Shown here: positions 44,226 to 53,075 of the stretch, piece by piece
Numbering within the stretch: position 1 is the first letter of the stretch
Layout of the letters: the number at the start of each line of letters is the position of its first letter
Assembly (NCBI GenBank): GCA_030694265.1
Contig: JAUXYP010000006.1
Coordinates: forward strand, 124,001 to 188,000
From: Sulfuricurvum sp.
GTDB taxonomy: Bacteria > Campylobacterota > Campylobacteria > Campylobacterales > Sulfurimonadaceae
Reading direction: 5' to 3'
Length of the DNA stretch: 64,000 nucleotides
The notes under the pieces: model-generated
The model's input: the letters and a program-made list of their open reading frames with translations, nothing else
Databases searched by the model: none
Told to the model about the DNA's origin: nothing
Translations under genes and position numbers: made by a program

Positions 44226-45824
44226 CTAAACCTTTGACTGCACCGTGATTTTGGTTGCTTCAAAGAGTTCTGCCGCTTTGGCAATCATCGGTTCATTTAG
44301 AACATCGGAACCGTCAAACTCTTTGACGCTGGTCTCATCGCATTGGCTCACACAGCTTCCGACACTGATTTCAGACTCTTCAATCATGGATGCGGACTCA
44401 AAGAGAGGCTCGTTAGTGACCTCTTCAGGTTCGATGGCTTCTTTACTGCAGGCTTGCGATTTTATTACGGTGTCAATGCCGTATATCTCACGAACAAATT
44501 GACGAATAATACCAAAGCTATTTTTGAGCAGTTCTTTATCATCGCCTGACGCACAGCTTTCCCATGTAAGGGCATTGTCTTCATACGAGAGGAAGGAAAC
44601 GTTACGCTCAAAGCATGCACCCAATGTAATACTGCGATCACGAATTTTGTCACAAAGAAGTTCGAAGGGAGATTTGACAGGGGTGTCAGGTACAACGTGG
44701 ATACTTGGCTTATGGGCTGTTGGTGCATTATGCGCAACGGGGATATCGTGCATCGGTGTACGGGATTCGAGTGATTCGATCATCTCATCAATCTCTTTGA
44801 TCTTTAAGGCTTCGATCATTTTAAAGAGGATGAGACTGACGACAAAACCGCCATCTGCATTGATCGCAAAGAGGGTTTTCGCATCGCTAAGGATTCTAAA
44901 AAAGCGTTCGATAATCAGGGGATTAAATCGATGGTTTCCCTCATAGAGTTTCTCTTTGAGATAGGCGATCAGTTCATCGACGACCATCTCCGCTTCATAG
45001 GCTTCGAGCTCTTTGAGCTTTTGGATCAGGGCAGGGCGATCTTTGGCAAAAATGGCTTCAAAAAGGGTGTCGATGTAGGAAGGATCTAACAGCCCCAGCA
45101 TGTCAGCGACGGTTTTGACGTCTACAAACCCTTTGGAATAAATAATGGCTTGATCAAGCAAAGTGAGGGTATCACGTAAACTTCCAGAGCCACTGCGTGC
45201 CAAGATATCAAGTGCTTCATTCTCAAATTCAATATTTTCCAAATGGAGAATATGTGAGAGGTGATGGACAATATTGGGATGACTTATCCGTTTGAAGCGA
45301 AAGTGTTGTGTACGGCTCAAAATGGTGGCAGGCAGTTTGAGGGGATCGGTCGTTGCAAGGATAAATTTGACATACTCAGGCGGTTCTTCGAGCGTTTTGA
45401 GCAGGGCGTTATGCGCTTCTTTGGTGAGCATATGGACTTCATCGATAATGAAGATTTTGTATTTTCCGCTGGCAGGGCGATATTTGGTGTGTTCGATCAA
45501 ATCACGAATGTCATCAATCTTTCGGCTTGATGCGGCATCCATCTCGATAATATCGATGTGACGCCCCTCATTGGCCATTATACAATGAGAACACACGTCA
45601 CAAGGGGCTGAGGTAGGGCCATCATCACACATCAGTGATTTGGCTAAAATCCGTGCTGTGGAGGTCTTTCCCGAACCGCGCAATCCTGAGAAGAGGTACG
45701 CATGGGACAAACGTTTGGTGTCAAGTGCCAGAGAAAGGGTTTGGGAAATACTCTCTTGACCGATCAGTTCTTCAAAACGTCTTGGACGGTATTTGAGTGC
45801 TAAGACTTCAGATTTTTGACTCAT
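44226..45824 (-). CDS. dnaX: DNA polymerase III subunits gamma and tau
   Basis: A 532-residue clamp-loader ATPase. YRPRRFEELIGQE begins the protein, Walker A is FSGLRGSGKTSTARILAKSL near residue 41, and four Cys bind zinc (C, then CDVCSHC). Walker B is IIDEVHMLT and the SRC-like block is ILSRTQHFRFKR. The C-terminal third is variable, as usual. The ATG at 45824 has AGGAG upstream and overlaps murI by 4 bases; the frame runs six codons further up. Confidence 0.96.
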   Translation of the reverse strand: MSQKSEVLALKYRPRRFEELIGQESISQTLSLALDTKRLSHAYLFSGLRGSGKTSTARILAKSLMCDDGPTSAPCDVCSHCIMANEGRHIDIIEMDAASSRKIDDIRDLIEHTKYRPASGKYKIFIIDEVHMLTKEAHNALLKTLEEPPEYVKFILATTDPLKLPATILSRTQHFRFKRISHPNIVHHLSHILHLENIEFENEALDILARSGSGSLRDTLTLLDQAIIYSKGFVDVKTVADMLGLLDPSYIDTLFEAIFAKDRPALIQKLKELEAYEAEMVVDELIAYLKEKLYEGNHRFNPLIIERFFRILSDAKTLFAINADGGFVVSLILFKMIEALKIKEIDEMIESLESRTPMHDIPVAHNAPTAHKPSIHVVPDTPVKSPFELLCDKIRDRSITLGACFERNVSFLSYEDNALTWESCASGDDKELLKNSFGIIRQFVREIYGIDTVIKSQACSKEAIEPEEVTNEPLFESASMIEESEISVGSCVSQCDETSVKEFDGSDVLNEPMIAKAAELFEATKITVQSKV

Positions 45825-46573
45825 ATATTTTCTCCTAGCCATTCTCGGGCTGTTTTACGCAAGCCCTCCGGGTTTTCGGAAGCGAAAAATTTAAGCTGTG
45901 TATGCTCAAAACGTTGGGTGAAATCGTAGTGCTTTTCGAGATATTCGACAATTGCTTCACCGGAGTGGATAAGGGTGCTTTTTCCCTTAAAATAATGATT
46001 AATGGCATCCGATACGAGGGGAAAATGGGTGCATCCCAGGATAATCGCATCGGGGGCTTTGGTAAGGTGGCCAAAATAGTGGTGCAGTGTACTTTGCAAT
46101 ATCTCTCCCTCATACAAGCCTTCCTCAACAATGGGTACGAGTAATGTGGTGGCAATGGCACTTAGATTATGGTAGCCAAGCTCTCGAAGCCCTTTTTGAT
46201 AGGCTTGGGATTTTACGGTTGCTTTGGTCCCAAGGATTAAAATATCAGCATTGATATTGGGAATTGCATTTTTGAGGGCTAGAACACCGGGATCAACCAC
46301 ACCGATGACATCGCATTGGCTATGTAAACGCATTTCATTGAGTGCATAGGCACTGACAGTATTACACGCCGTAATCAACAGATCAATTTCGAAGTTTTTA
46401 AAAAATTCGAGGGCTTCGAGAGAATAGCGGATAATGGTGTTTTGGTCTTTGACCCCATAGGGGACACGAGCGGTATCACCAAAATAGATGATCTCTTCGA
46501 AAAGCTTGTGCTCAAGCAACGATTTAACGACGCTTAAGCCTCCAACGCCACTGTCAAAGACTCCAACACGCAT
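45821..46573 (-). CDS. murI: Glutamate racemase
   Basis: A 250-residue enzyme that makes D-glutamate for peptidoglycan. The substrate loop is FDSGVGGLSVVKSL. The two catalytic Cys are in LLITACNTVSAYAL (near residue 70) and IILGCTHFPLV (near 179). It lies between rho and dnaX, two bases after the rho stop. Confidence 0.97.
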   Translation of the reverse strand: MRVGVFDSGVGGLSVVKSLLEHKLFEEIIYFGDTARVPYGVKDQNTIIRYSLEALEFFKNFEIDLLITACNTVSAYALNEMRLHSQCDVIGVVDPGVLALKNAIPNINADILILGTKATVKSQAYQKGLRELGYHNLSAIATTLLVPIVEEGLYEGEILQSTLHHYFGHLTKAPDAIILGCTHFPLVSDAINHYFKGKSTLIHSGEAIVEYLEKHYDFTQRFEHTQLKFFASENPEGLRKTAREWLGENI

Positions 46574-46574
46574 T

Positions 46575-47906
46575 TTATTTGGTCGACTCGTTCATGCTGT
46601 CAAGAAACTCAGCGTTGCTCTTGCTCTTGTTCATAGTACTGTAAAGGAAGCGCAGTGCCTCTACTTCATCTTCTTGTTTGTGCAGCATTGAACGTAAAAT
46701 AAAGACTTTTTGTAAAACGTCAGCACCCAAAAGAAGCTCTTCTTTTCGGGTTCCTGATTTGAGAATATCGATAGCAGGATAGATACGACGCTCAGAGATT
46801 TTGCGGCTGAGAACGACTTCGGAGTTACCGGTACCTTTGAACTCTTCAAAAATAACTTCGTCCATTTTACTGCCGGTCTCAACCAATGCCGTAGCAATGA
46901 TCGTCAAACTTCCCCCATTTTCGATGTTACGCGCGGCACCGAAGAAGCGTTTTGGTTTGTGCAAAGCATTTGCGTCAACCCCTCCTGAGAGGACTTTTCC
47001 GCTTGATGGAGTGACGGTATTGTACGCACGTGCTAAACGGGTGATAGAGTCAAGCAAGATAACAACGTCTTTGCCAAGCTCTACACGACGCTTTGCCCGC
47101 TCGATTACCATCTCGGCGACTTTTACGTGGTTTTTCGCAGGTTCGTCAAATGTCGAACTGTATACTTCACCCTTAACTGAACGCTCCATATCGGTAACTT
47201 CTTCAGGACGTTCATCCACGAGCAAGACCATGAGCTCGATTTCAGGATGATTGTTGGTAATCCCGTGAGCGATCTCTTTCATAAGTTCTGTTTTACCTGA
47301 ACGAGGAGGTGCGACGATCAGACCGCGCTGCCCTTTTCCGATTGGAGAGAACAGGTCCATCATACGTCCCGTAAGTTTGGTCGGTTGGTACTCGAGTTTG
47401 ATTTGCTCTAATGCATAAAGAGGGGTAAGATTTTCAAAAAGAGGACGTTTTTTAGACTCTTCAGGTGGAAGGTAGTTGATTGCTTCTACTTTAAGAAGAG
47501 CATAATAGCGTTCTTGATCTTTGGGTGCACGTACTTGTCCGGTAACGATGTCTCCGTTACGAAGAGCAAAACGGCGGATTTGCGTGCTGGAAACATACGC
47601 ATCGTGCATTGAATCACTAAAGCCCTGGTCAATAGCACGTAAAAAGCCGTATCCGTCCTGCATAATCTCCAAAATACCCGTAAAGAGGATAAATCCACCT
47701 TGCTGTACCTGTGTTTTAAGGATTTCGAAGATCAAGTCCTGGCGTTTAAGCTCATTGGGATCTTCGACACTCAATGTGCTTGCAATGGCAAGCAACTCTT
47801 CGAGCGACTTCGTTCGAAGTGCTTCAATGGTGAATCCATCTACAGGTGTATGGGTACGATTTTTGGAGTTATTTCGAGGAGTAGGGGTTTTTACGTTTTC
47901 GCTCAT
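46575..47906 (-). CDS. rho: Transcription termination factor Rho
   Basis: A 443-residue hexameric RNA helicase. The RNA-binding OB fold includes [15 protein letters not shown] near 87. Walker A is [15 protein letters not shown] near 200 and Walker [17 protein letters not shown]. The Q/R-loop region has [16 protein letters not shown]. Its promoter (47995-47987) gives a leader of about 75 bases. First gene of the rho-murI-dnaX set. Confidence 0.98.
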   Translation of the reverse strand: MSENVKTPTPRNNSKNRTHTPVDGFTIEALRTKSLEELLAIASTLSVEDPNELKRQDLIFEILKTQVQQGGFILFTGILEIMQDGYGFLRAIDQGFSDSMHDAYVSSTQIRRFALRNGDIVTGQVRAPKDQERYYALLKVEAINYLPPEESKKRPLFENLTPLYALEQIKLEYQPTKLTGRMMDLFSPIGKGQRGLIVAPPRSGKTELMKEIAHGITNNHPEIELMVLLVDERPEEVTDMERSVKGEVYSSTFDEPAKNHVKVAEMVIERAKRRVELGKDVVILLDSITRLARAYNTVTPSSGKVLSGGVDANALHKPKRFFGAARNIENGGSLTIIATALVETGSKMDEVIFEEFKGTGNSEVVLSRKISERRIYPAIDILKSGTRKEELLLGADVLQKVFILRSMLHKQEDEVEALRFLYSTMNKSKSNAEFLDSMNESTK

Positions 47907-47986
47907 TATGAAGGAAGCCTTAGTGTGTATGTAGATTTTTGGTGTGAGATATGCAGTTGCAAAATAGTAATGTTATGTATGCTGAC

Positions 47987-47995
47987 ATTATAACA
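47987..47995 (-). promoter_or_regulatory. Extended -10 promoter of rho
   Basis: TGTTATAAT on the minus strand, about 80 bases before the rho ATG. Confidence 0.5.
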
Positions 47996-48058
47996 ATCCA
48001 TCATAGGCTTGTCAAGCGATATATTTTCTAGGCTTTAAGGATCGTATTAGCAATAAAA

Positions 48059-48064
48059 TATAAT
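48059..48064 (+). promoter_or_regulatory. -10 element of the first chemoreceptor gene
   Basis: TATAAT in very AT-rich DNA, 41 bases before the ATG at 48105. No -35 box is clear. A flagellar sigma-28 promoter was not recognised. Confidence 0.35.
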
Positions 48065-48104
48065 AATATTTACTTATTATTCATTACAAATTAAAGGTTC
48101 GTCA

Positions 48105-49730
48105 ATGTCTTGGTTGTATCAGTTTTCTATTAAAACGATTCAAAAAATGGTAGCAGGTGTTATAGCGCTTGTATTATTAGTCAATATCATTGTGAGCTAT
48201 CAGTCGGTAGAAAAAGTTCAAGACATGCTGGCAGTTCAGGGAAAAGAGACAATTCCTCAAGCGATGAATTACTTGACACTTCGTATGGATGTTTTGCAAA
48301 TTCAGCAGTGGTTGACGGATATTTCCGCTACACGTGGTGAAAAAGGTTATGACGATGGGTTTAAAGAAGCAGAATCGTATTATAAAGAAGCAGATTTACT
48401 GATCACAAAAATGCTCAAAGCACATACAAATGATGCAGATAAGATTTCCGAACTTAAACAGTTTAAAATCGATTTGGATGACTATTATGCGATTAGTAAA
48501 AGAATGGCAAATGCTTATATTGCAGGTGGAGCGTCTGCTGGAAATCCATGGATGGGGCAAGTCGATCCGTATGCCGAAAAACTTTCTACTCGTTTAACAA
48601 CATGGTCAAATGAGCATGTTAAAGAGGTCGGAGATAGTTCGGCTAAGATTACTGCACTTTCTCAATCGGTCAAGTTTTCAAATCTTATTTTGTCGATTTT
48701 GATACTCATGGTAGTTGCAGTTGGTTTCTGGGTTATATCCCTCATATTAGATGGTGTTCATTATCTAAGTAAAGAGATTCAATATTTAGCAGATTTGGAT
48801 TTAAGCAAACCTCTTGCAGCCCAAGGAAAAAATGAAATAGCTCTAATAGCTGATCAATTAGAGGCAGTACGAATGCATTTAAATGGCTTTATCGAGCAAG
48901 CGAAGATAACGTCAACCGAAAATGCGGCGGTTGCACATGAACTTTCAGTTACATCTGAGCATGTTAAAAACTCGGTGAATGAATCTGCGAGTGTTGTAAA
49001 TGGGGTTGCTAGCAAGGTTAGTACAATAACAGACGAAATCTCGAGTATTATAGTTCAGGCACAACGTAACAAAGAAGAAATTAAAGATGCCGGCGAGGCA
49101 TTGCTACAAACGACTAAGAAAATCACTGAGATGACCGAGCAGGTTCAAAACAGTGCCCGGCTTGAAAATGAGATGGCGCGACGTATTGAACAAATCAGCA
49201 CTGACACTAAGCAAGTTAAGGAAGTTTTGGGGATTATTTCTGATATTGCCGATCAGACGAATCTTTTGGCGTTGAACGCTGCGATCGAGGCGGCTCGTGC
49301 GGGTGAGCATGGACGTGGTTTCGCAGTTGTTGCGGATGAGGTGCGTAAGCTTGCAGAACGAACACAAAAAAGTCTTGTTGATATCCAATCTACTATTAAT
49401 GTCATTGTTCAAGCAATCATAGAAGCGAGTGAAGAGATGAATCGTAACTCAAATAATATGCATTCATTGGGGACAATATCCAATGAAGCAGAAGAAGAGA
49501 TTGTAAAAGTTGCTACAACGATGTCTAAGGCTATGAAAACAACCGATGAAACTTTGAACGTATTTGAACACACAGCGAACATGGTGAGAGCTATTTCTGA
49601 AGAGGTACAAGCCATTAATGATTTCGGCGCTTCAAATGCGCATAGTGTGGATGAGATTACCAGTGCAGCAGGTCATGTGATGGTTATGACTGAAAAGCTC
49701 AATCTTCAGTTGGCCCAGTTTAAAGTATAA
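48105..49730 (+). CDS. Methyl-accepting chemotaxis protein
   Basis: A 541-residue receptor. Membrane helix 1 at 13-32, a periplasmic four-helix-bundle-type domain (35-195) and helix 2 near 200-220. A HAMP-like stretch follows, then the cytoplasmic coiled coil. The signalling tip reads [20 protein letters not shown] near residue 383 and [16 protein letters not shown] follows. It relays a ligand signal to CheA/CheW at the cell pole. The ligand is unknown. No CheB/CheR tether pentapeptide is visible at the C-terminus. Confidence 0.95.
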   Translation: MSWLYQFSIKTIQKMVAGVIALVLLVNIIVSYQSVEKVQDMLAVQGKETIPQAMNYLTLRMDVLQIQQWLTDISATRGEKGYDDGFKEAESYYKEADLLITKMLKAHTNDADKISELKQFKIDLDDYYAISKRMANAYIAGGASAGNPWMGQVDPYAEKLSTRLTTWSNEHVKEVGDSSAKITALSQSVKFSNLILSILILMVVAVGFWVISLILDGVHYLSKEIQYLADLDLSKPLAAQGKNEIALIADQLEAVRMHLNGFIEQAKITSTENAAVAHELSVTSEHVKNSVNESASVVNGVASKVSTITDEISSIIVQAQRNKEEIKDAGEALLQTTKKITEMTEQVQNSARLENEMARRIEQISTDTKQVKEVLGIISDIADQTNLLALNAAIEAARAGEHGRGFAVVADEVRKLAERTQKSLVDIQSTINVIVQAIIEASEEMNRNSNNMHSLGTISNEAEEEIVKVATTMSKAMKTTDETLNVFEHTANMVRAISEEVQAINDFGASNAHSVDEITSAAGHVMVMTEKLNLQLAQFKV

Positions 49731-49807
49731 ATTTATTCTTGAGTAGTTCAGGGTGCTTAAATCTAAATAATGTGAAAATCGCAGACTATTTGAGTTAGGA
49801 GATACAT

Positions 49808-50167
49808 ATGGCAATACACAAAAAATTAGAAACTATTGAAGCAATCAAACAAAAAGCAGGGAAAGGGGTGAGTATGCAGATGCTTCTTTCTCTCGCAGAA
49901 GCTCCCAACTTTGCAATGCGCTGTTTTACGATCGATGCCGGCGGATTTATGCCGCATCATACTAATACAGTGGAACATGAACAGTATGTTTTGTCGGGGC
50001 GTGCGATGGTGAAGAGTGGAGAAACGACTTTTGAAGCAAGTGCTGGAGATATTTTATTTATTCCGGCGGGCGAAGCACACAGTTATGAAACGGTAGGCGA
50101 TGAAGCATACGTTTTCTTATGCCTGATCCCTAAAGGGGAAGATTGTATTGAAATGGTGGGGTGTTAA
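49808..50167 (+). CDS. Small cupin-domain protein
   Basis: A 119-residue single cupin. Motif 1 is HHTNTVEHEQYVLSGRAMV (metal His/Glu, near residue 51) and motif 2 is GDILFIPAGEAHSYE (near 78). It is probably a metal-binding enzyme or sensor; the substrate is unknown. AGGAG precedes the ATG. The gene follows the chemoreceptor after 77 bases and meets the next gene tail to tail with a 4-base overlap. Confidence 0.88.
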   Translation: MAIHKKLETIEAIKQKAGKGVSMQMLLSLAEAPNFAMRCFTIDAGGFMPHHTNTVEHEQYVLSGRAMVKSGETTFEASAGDILFIPAGEAHSYETVGDEAYVFLCLIPKGEDCIEMVGC

Positions 50168-50622
50168 AAAAGCTTTAGATTGAGTTTGAGGGCGATCATA
50201 CTGCCCTGTGAGATTAAATCAAGTGTGAAATAGTCGTGTCGATAGTAGAGCATCGGCATTACTGCAAAGCCGGAATTGTCCTTTCCTTCTGTACATTCTA
50301 CAGATACTTGAAATCCTTCAAAACAGTATCCTTTTTGGTATCCTACAACTCCGTATATTCCAAAAGGTCCATAAAGATCATAGCGATACCCTATTGCTCC
50401 AATGTTGGTTTCTTTGTCTCGTGAATTAATCATGTGGAAATACGCCAATGTATAGTGTTGATCCAGGACAAGCTCTGCCCCATAAGCTTTATGATTTTCG
50501 TTAAATGGTTCATCACCATTGGAGCTAAAATGATGGGAAACTATCCCTACTGTTATATAGCCGTCAATTTCAGCTGCATCGGTGATACATACCAAGAAAA
50601 GCATAAGCAAAATACATTTCAT
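50164..50622 (-). CDS. Small outer-membrane beta-barrel protein, function unknown
   Basis: A 152-residue protein with a signal peptide (MKCILLMLFLVCITDAA). The mature 135 residues alternate as in an 8-stranded barrel, with YGAELVLDQHYTLAYFHMIN and LKLNLKLF at the C-terminus, which ends in Phe like most outer-membrane proteins. Two Cys (near 112 and 119) may form a loop disulfide. PagP- or OmpX-sized, but I recognise no family. The ATG at 50622 follows GGAGAG and lies 4 bases after the YchJ stop; the frame is open 13 codons further. Confidence 0.65.
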   Translation of the reverse strand: MKCILLMLFLVCITDAAEIDGYITVGIVSHHFSSNGDEPFNENHKAYGAELVLDQHYTLAYFHMINSRDKETNIGAIGYRYDLYGPFGIYGVVGYQKGYCFEGFQVSVECTEGKDNSGFAVMPMLYYRHDYFTLDLISQGSMIALKLNLKLF

Positions 50623-50626
50623 AGAA

Positions 50627-51022
50627 CTAAAACTCTCCGCTTTCATAAAGCCATTTCCCATTGACTTTTAAAAAACGGCTTTTTTCTTTGAAAGTTTGGT
50701 GGTTCAAAAGCGCTTCAAACGTGACATAGGCGAGATTCTCGCCATCGATAAATTCCATAATTTTTAATCCAGAAAAAGCAGTGTTTTGGATGAAAGCATC
50801 GATGCTTGATTTCCATACACGGGTATCATCGGTAAAATCGGGATTTTCACTATGAGTGGTACGCATGATGTAGTCCGACAGCCCAAGAGCATAAGCACAA
50901 TAGCGTGAACGCATCAGTTTGAGGGCATTGGAGGGAAGAATGCCTTTATGATACGGCTGACAACATTTTTTGTATTTTTCACCGCTGTGACAGGCGCACA
51001 AAGAGTTTTGGGATATTTTCAT
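50627..51022 (-). CDS. YchJ/UPF0225-type SEC-C protein
   Basis: A 131-residue protein. The N-terminal CACHSGEKYKKCCQPYHKG is a SEC-C zinc motif, and the rest is the NTF2-like YchJ domain (ALKLMRSRYCAYALGLSDYI). Only one SEC-C motif is present, whereas E. coli YchJ has two. Function unknown. TACAAT lies 6 bases before the ATG at 51022, so the frame's extension to 51037 is unlikely and the mRNA may be leaderless. Confidence 0.87.
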   Translation of the reverse strand: MKISQNSLCACHSGEKYKKCCQPYHKGILPSNALKLMRSRYCAYALGLSDYIMRTTHSENPDFTDDTRVWKSSIDAFIQNTAFSGLKIMEFIDGENLAYVTFEALLNHQTFKEKSRFLKVNGKWLYESGEF

Positions 51023-51028
51023 AAGAAC

Positions 51029-51034
51029 ATTGTA
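51029..51034 (-). promoter_or_regulatory. -10 element immediately before the YchJ gene
   Basis: TACAAT on the minus strand ends 6 bases (GTTCTT) before the ATG at 51022. Confidence 0.45.
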
Positions 51035-51072
51035 CAAAATGCCATCTTTTTTACCTCTTAGGGTGGATTGGT

Positions 51073-51078
51073 TATAAT
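51073..51078 (+). promoter_or_regulatory. -10 element immediately before rmuC
   Basis: TATAAT ends 7 bases (CGTCTCC) before the ATG at 51086. No ribosome site is present in between. It is back to back with the YchJ promoter in a 63-base gap. Confidence 0.5.
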
Positions 51079-51085
51079 CGTCTCC

Positions 51086-52405
51086 ATGATATATGAATTA
51101 ACAACACTTATAGGCATCGTTGCCGCTGGAACACTGGGATGGCTTTGGAATCAATCGCGTCAGGAATTTGCATTACTGCAATCCAAAGCGTTACAAATTC
51201 AAGAATTGTTAACTCAAGAACATGCTTTACGTATAGAAAATGATGCAAAACTTGAGATCAAACGCAATGAATGCAATGCATTGGAACGTGATTACGCGGT
51301 GTTGCATACGCGTCATGAAGAGTCTGCCAGAGGGTTTGAGGAAAAAATAAGACTTTTGGATGAAGCCAAAATACAGATGAAAGCGCAGTTTGAGCATCTG
51401 GCAACACAAATCTTTGAACAAAAAGCCAAAACATTTGACGAAGCGCATACCAAAGGGCTGGATCTGTTGCTTAAACCGTTTCGAGAACAGATCACCAATT
51501 TTTCAAAACAAAGCGAAGAGCGATTTTTACATGATGCTAAAGAGCGCCAGAGTATCAAAGATGAGATTATCCGTCTCAAATCTCTCAATGAGCGTCTCAG
51601 CGAAGATGCGATCAATCTCACCAATGCTCTGAAGGGGGAGAATAAAACCCAAGGAAACTGGGGTGAGATCGTTTTGGAGCGCATTCTCGAAGAGTCCGGA
51701 TTGCGAGAGGGGCATGAGTACGATATCCAAAGTACGTTAGAGGGTGAAGAGGGTAAGAAATATCGACCTGACGTTATTGTCCATTTACCTCAGAACAAAG
51801 ATATTATCATCGACTCAAAAGTTTCTTTGGTCGCGTACGAGGCATTTGTACGTGCGACCGATGATGAATCTCGTGCGCATGCGCTTAAACAGCATTTGGT
51901 TTCCATACACGGACACATCAAAGGGTTGAGTCAAAAGCGGTATGAACAGCTCAGCGGCGTTAAAACGCTCGATTTTGTATTGCTTTTTATGCCCATAGAG
52001 GGGGCCTTTTTGCTGGCGTTGGAGCAGGATAATACCTTTTTCAAAACAGCGTATGAACAAAATATTGTGGTAGTTTCCCCCTCTACGCTTCTGGTAACGC
52101 TTCGTACCATAGAACATATCTGGAGAAGTGAATATCAAGAGCGCAATGCCAAAGAGATCGCAGCATCCGCCGAAGCGCTGTATGAAAAACTGGTGGCGTT
52201 TGTAGAGGATATGGAGAAAATTGGAGATTCGATCGCTCGAACGCAAAAAAGTTATGAGGGAGCGATGAACAAGCTCTCTACGGGAAAAGGGAATTTGATT
52301 CGACGAGCAGAGTCAATGCGTAAATTGGGATTAAAACCTAAAAAAGCGCTTCCAGAATCGTTAATCGATACGGTTACGGATGAGGAATTTTTACTTTCGA
52401 ATTGA
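51086..52405 (+). CDS. rmuC: DNA recombination protein RmuC
   Basis: A 439-residue protein. An N-terminal membrane helix (residues 3-20) is followed by a long coiled coil (25-190). The RmuC nuclease-like domain has GNWGEIVLERILEESGLREG, RPDVIVHLPQNKDIIIDSKV (PD-(D/E)xK-like, near 245) and FVLLFMPIEGAFLLAL. It limits inversions at short inverted repeats in E. coli. Its end overlaps pssA tail to tail by 32 bases. Confidence 0.93.
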   Translation: MIYELTTLIGIVAAGTLGWLWNQSRQEFALLQSKALQIQELLTQEHALRIENDAKLEIKRNECNALERDYAVLHTRHEESARGFEEKIRLLDEAKIQMKAQFEHLATQIFEQKAKTFDEAHTKGLDLLLKPFREQITNFSKQSEERFLHDAKERQSIKDEIIRLKSLNERLSEDAINLTNALKGENKTQGNWGEIVLERILEESGLREGHEYDIQSTLEGEEGKKYRPDVIVHLPQNKDIIIDSKVSLVAYEAFVRATDDESRAHALKQHLVSIHGHIKGLSQKRYEQLSGVKTLDFVLLFMPIEGAFLLALEQDNTFFKTAYEQNIVVVSPSTLLVTLRTIEHIWRSEYQERNAKEIAASAEALYEKLVAFVEDMEKIGDSIARTQKSYEGAMNKLSTGKGNLIRRAESMRKLGLKPKKALPESLIDTVTDEEFLLSN

Positions 52406-52922
52406 GCAATGCACCGATGAAGATCATAAGGGCCAATACACCGATCCATGTGATCCATGGAGCGCTTAAATAAGTCAGCCATAAAAATATTGCCCCTAGC
52501 GGTGTCGGCACTCCGGTGAAATATTTGGTGACTTCTCCTGCGTTTGCGTCAATGTTAAACTGGATGAGTCGTCGAAGACCGCTGATAACATAATAAATAG
52601 AACCAACGGCTACAGCTACTAAGGACACCCCTTCTAAGGTCGAATAAATGGCTTGAAAAATCAAAAATGTCGGTACCAGCACAAACGAGAGAAAATCGGC
52701 AAAAGAGTCGAGTTGTACGCCAAATTCATTGGATAATTTGTATTTACGGGCTATTTTACCATCAAAGATGTCAAACGCTCCCCCTATCCATGCGAGAACA
52801 ATAGCAGGAATAAATTCATTTTGTGTGATAAAATAAGTAGCAAGTAAACCGCAGGTGATGTTCACCATTGTAAAAAGATTTGCAAGATTAAAATGGCTGG
52901 TGGATTTCCATAAAAAGTTCAT
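52374..52922 (-). CDS. pssA: CDP-diacylglycerol-serine O-phosphatidyltransferase
   Basis: A 182-residue CDP-alcohol phosphatidyltransferase in the inner membrane. The signature is FDIFDGKIARK, then G and DSFADF eight to nineteen residues on (D-G-x2-A-R-x8-G-x3-D-x3-D). About six helices. It is shorter than the H. pylori enzyme (about 237 residues), lacking C-terminal residues. NLFTMVNITCGLLATYF is typical of PssA rather than PgsA. The tail overlaps rmuC. Confidence 0.85.
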   Translation of the reverse strand: MNFLWKSTSHFNLANLFTMVNITCGLLATYFITQNEFIPAIVLAWIGGAFDIFDGKIARKYKLSNEFGVQLDSFADFLSFVLVPTFLIFQAIYSTLEGVSLVAVAVGSIYYVISGLRRLIQFNIDANAGEVTKYFTGVPTPLGAIFLWLTYLSAPWITWIGVLALMIFIGALLNSKVKIPHP

Positions 52923-52994
52923 GATCGTTCTTCCTTAATTGTGAATGTTATGCGCAATTATAACGAAGTCAATGGCGGATTTATCCAAGGTAAA

Positions 52995-53009
52995 TGATAA
53001 ATGTTATCA
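52995..53009. promoter_or_regulatory. Fur-like box 1 upstream of porin-feoAB
   Basis: TGATAAATGTTATCA, a perfect 6-3-6 inverted repeat that fits TGATA-N5-TATCA. It is upstream of iron-uptake genes. Confidence 0.6.
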
Positions 53010-53031
53010 AAAACTTAAGAATGGGCTAAGT

Positions 53032-53046
53032 TGATAATTGATATCA
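53032..53046. promoter_or_regulatory. Fur-like box 2 upstream of porin-feoAB
   Basis: TGATAATTGATATCA, again TGATA-N5-TATCA, 37 bases after box 1 and 30 bases before the porin ATG. It resembles the Fur consensus GATAATGATAATCATTATC. Confidence 0.65.
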
Positions 53047-53075
53047 TTTCCAAATCATACATCAGGGACAAAGCA

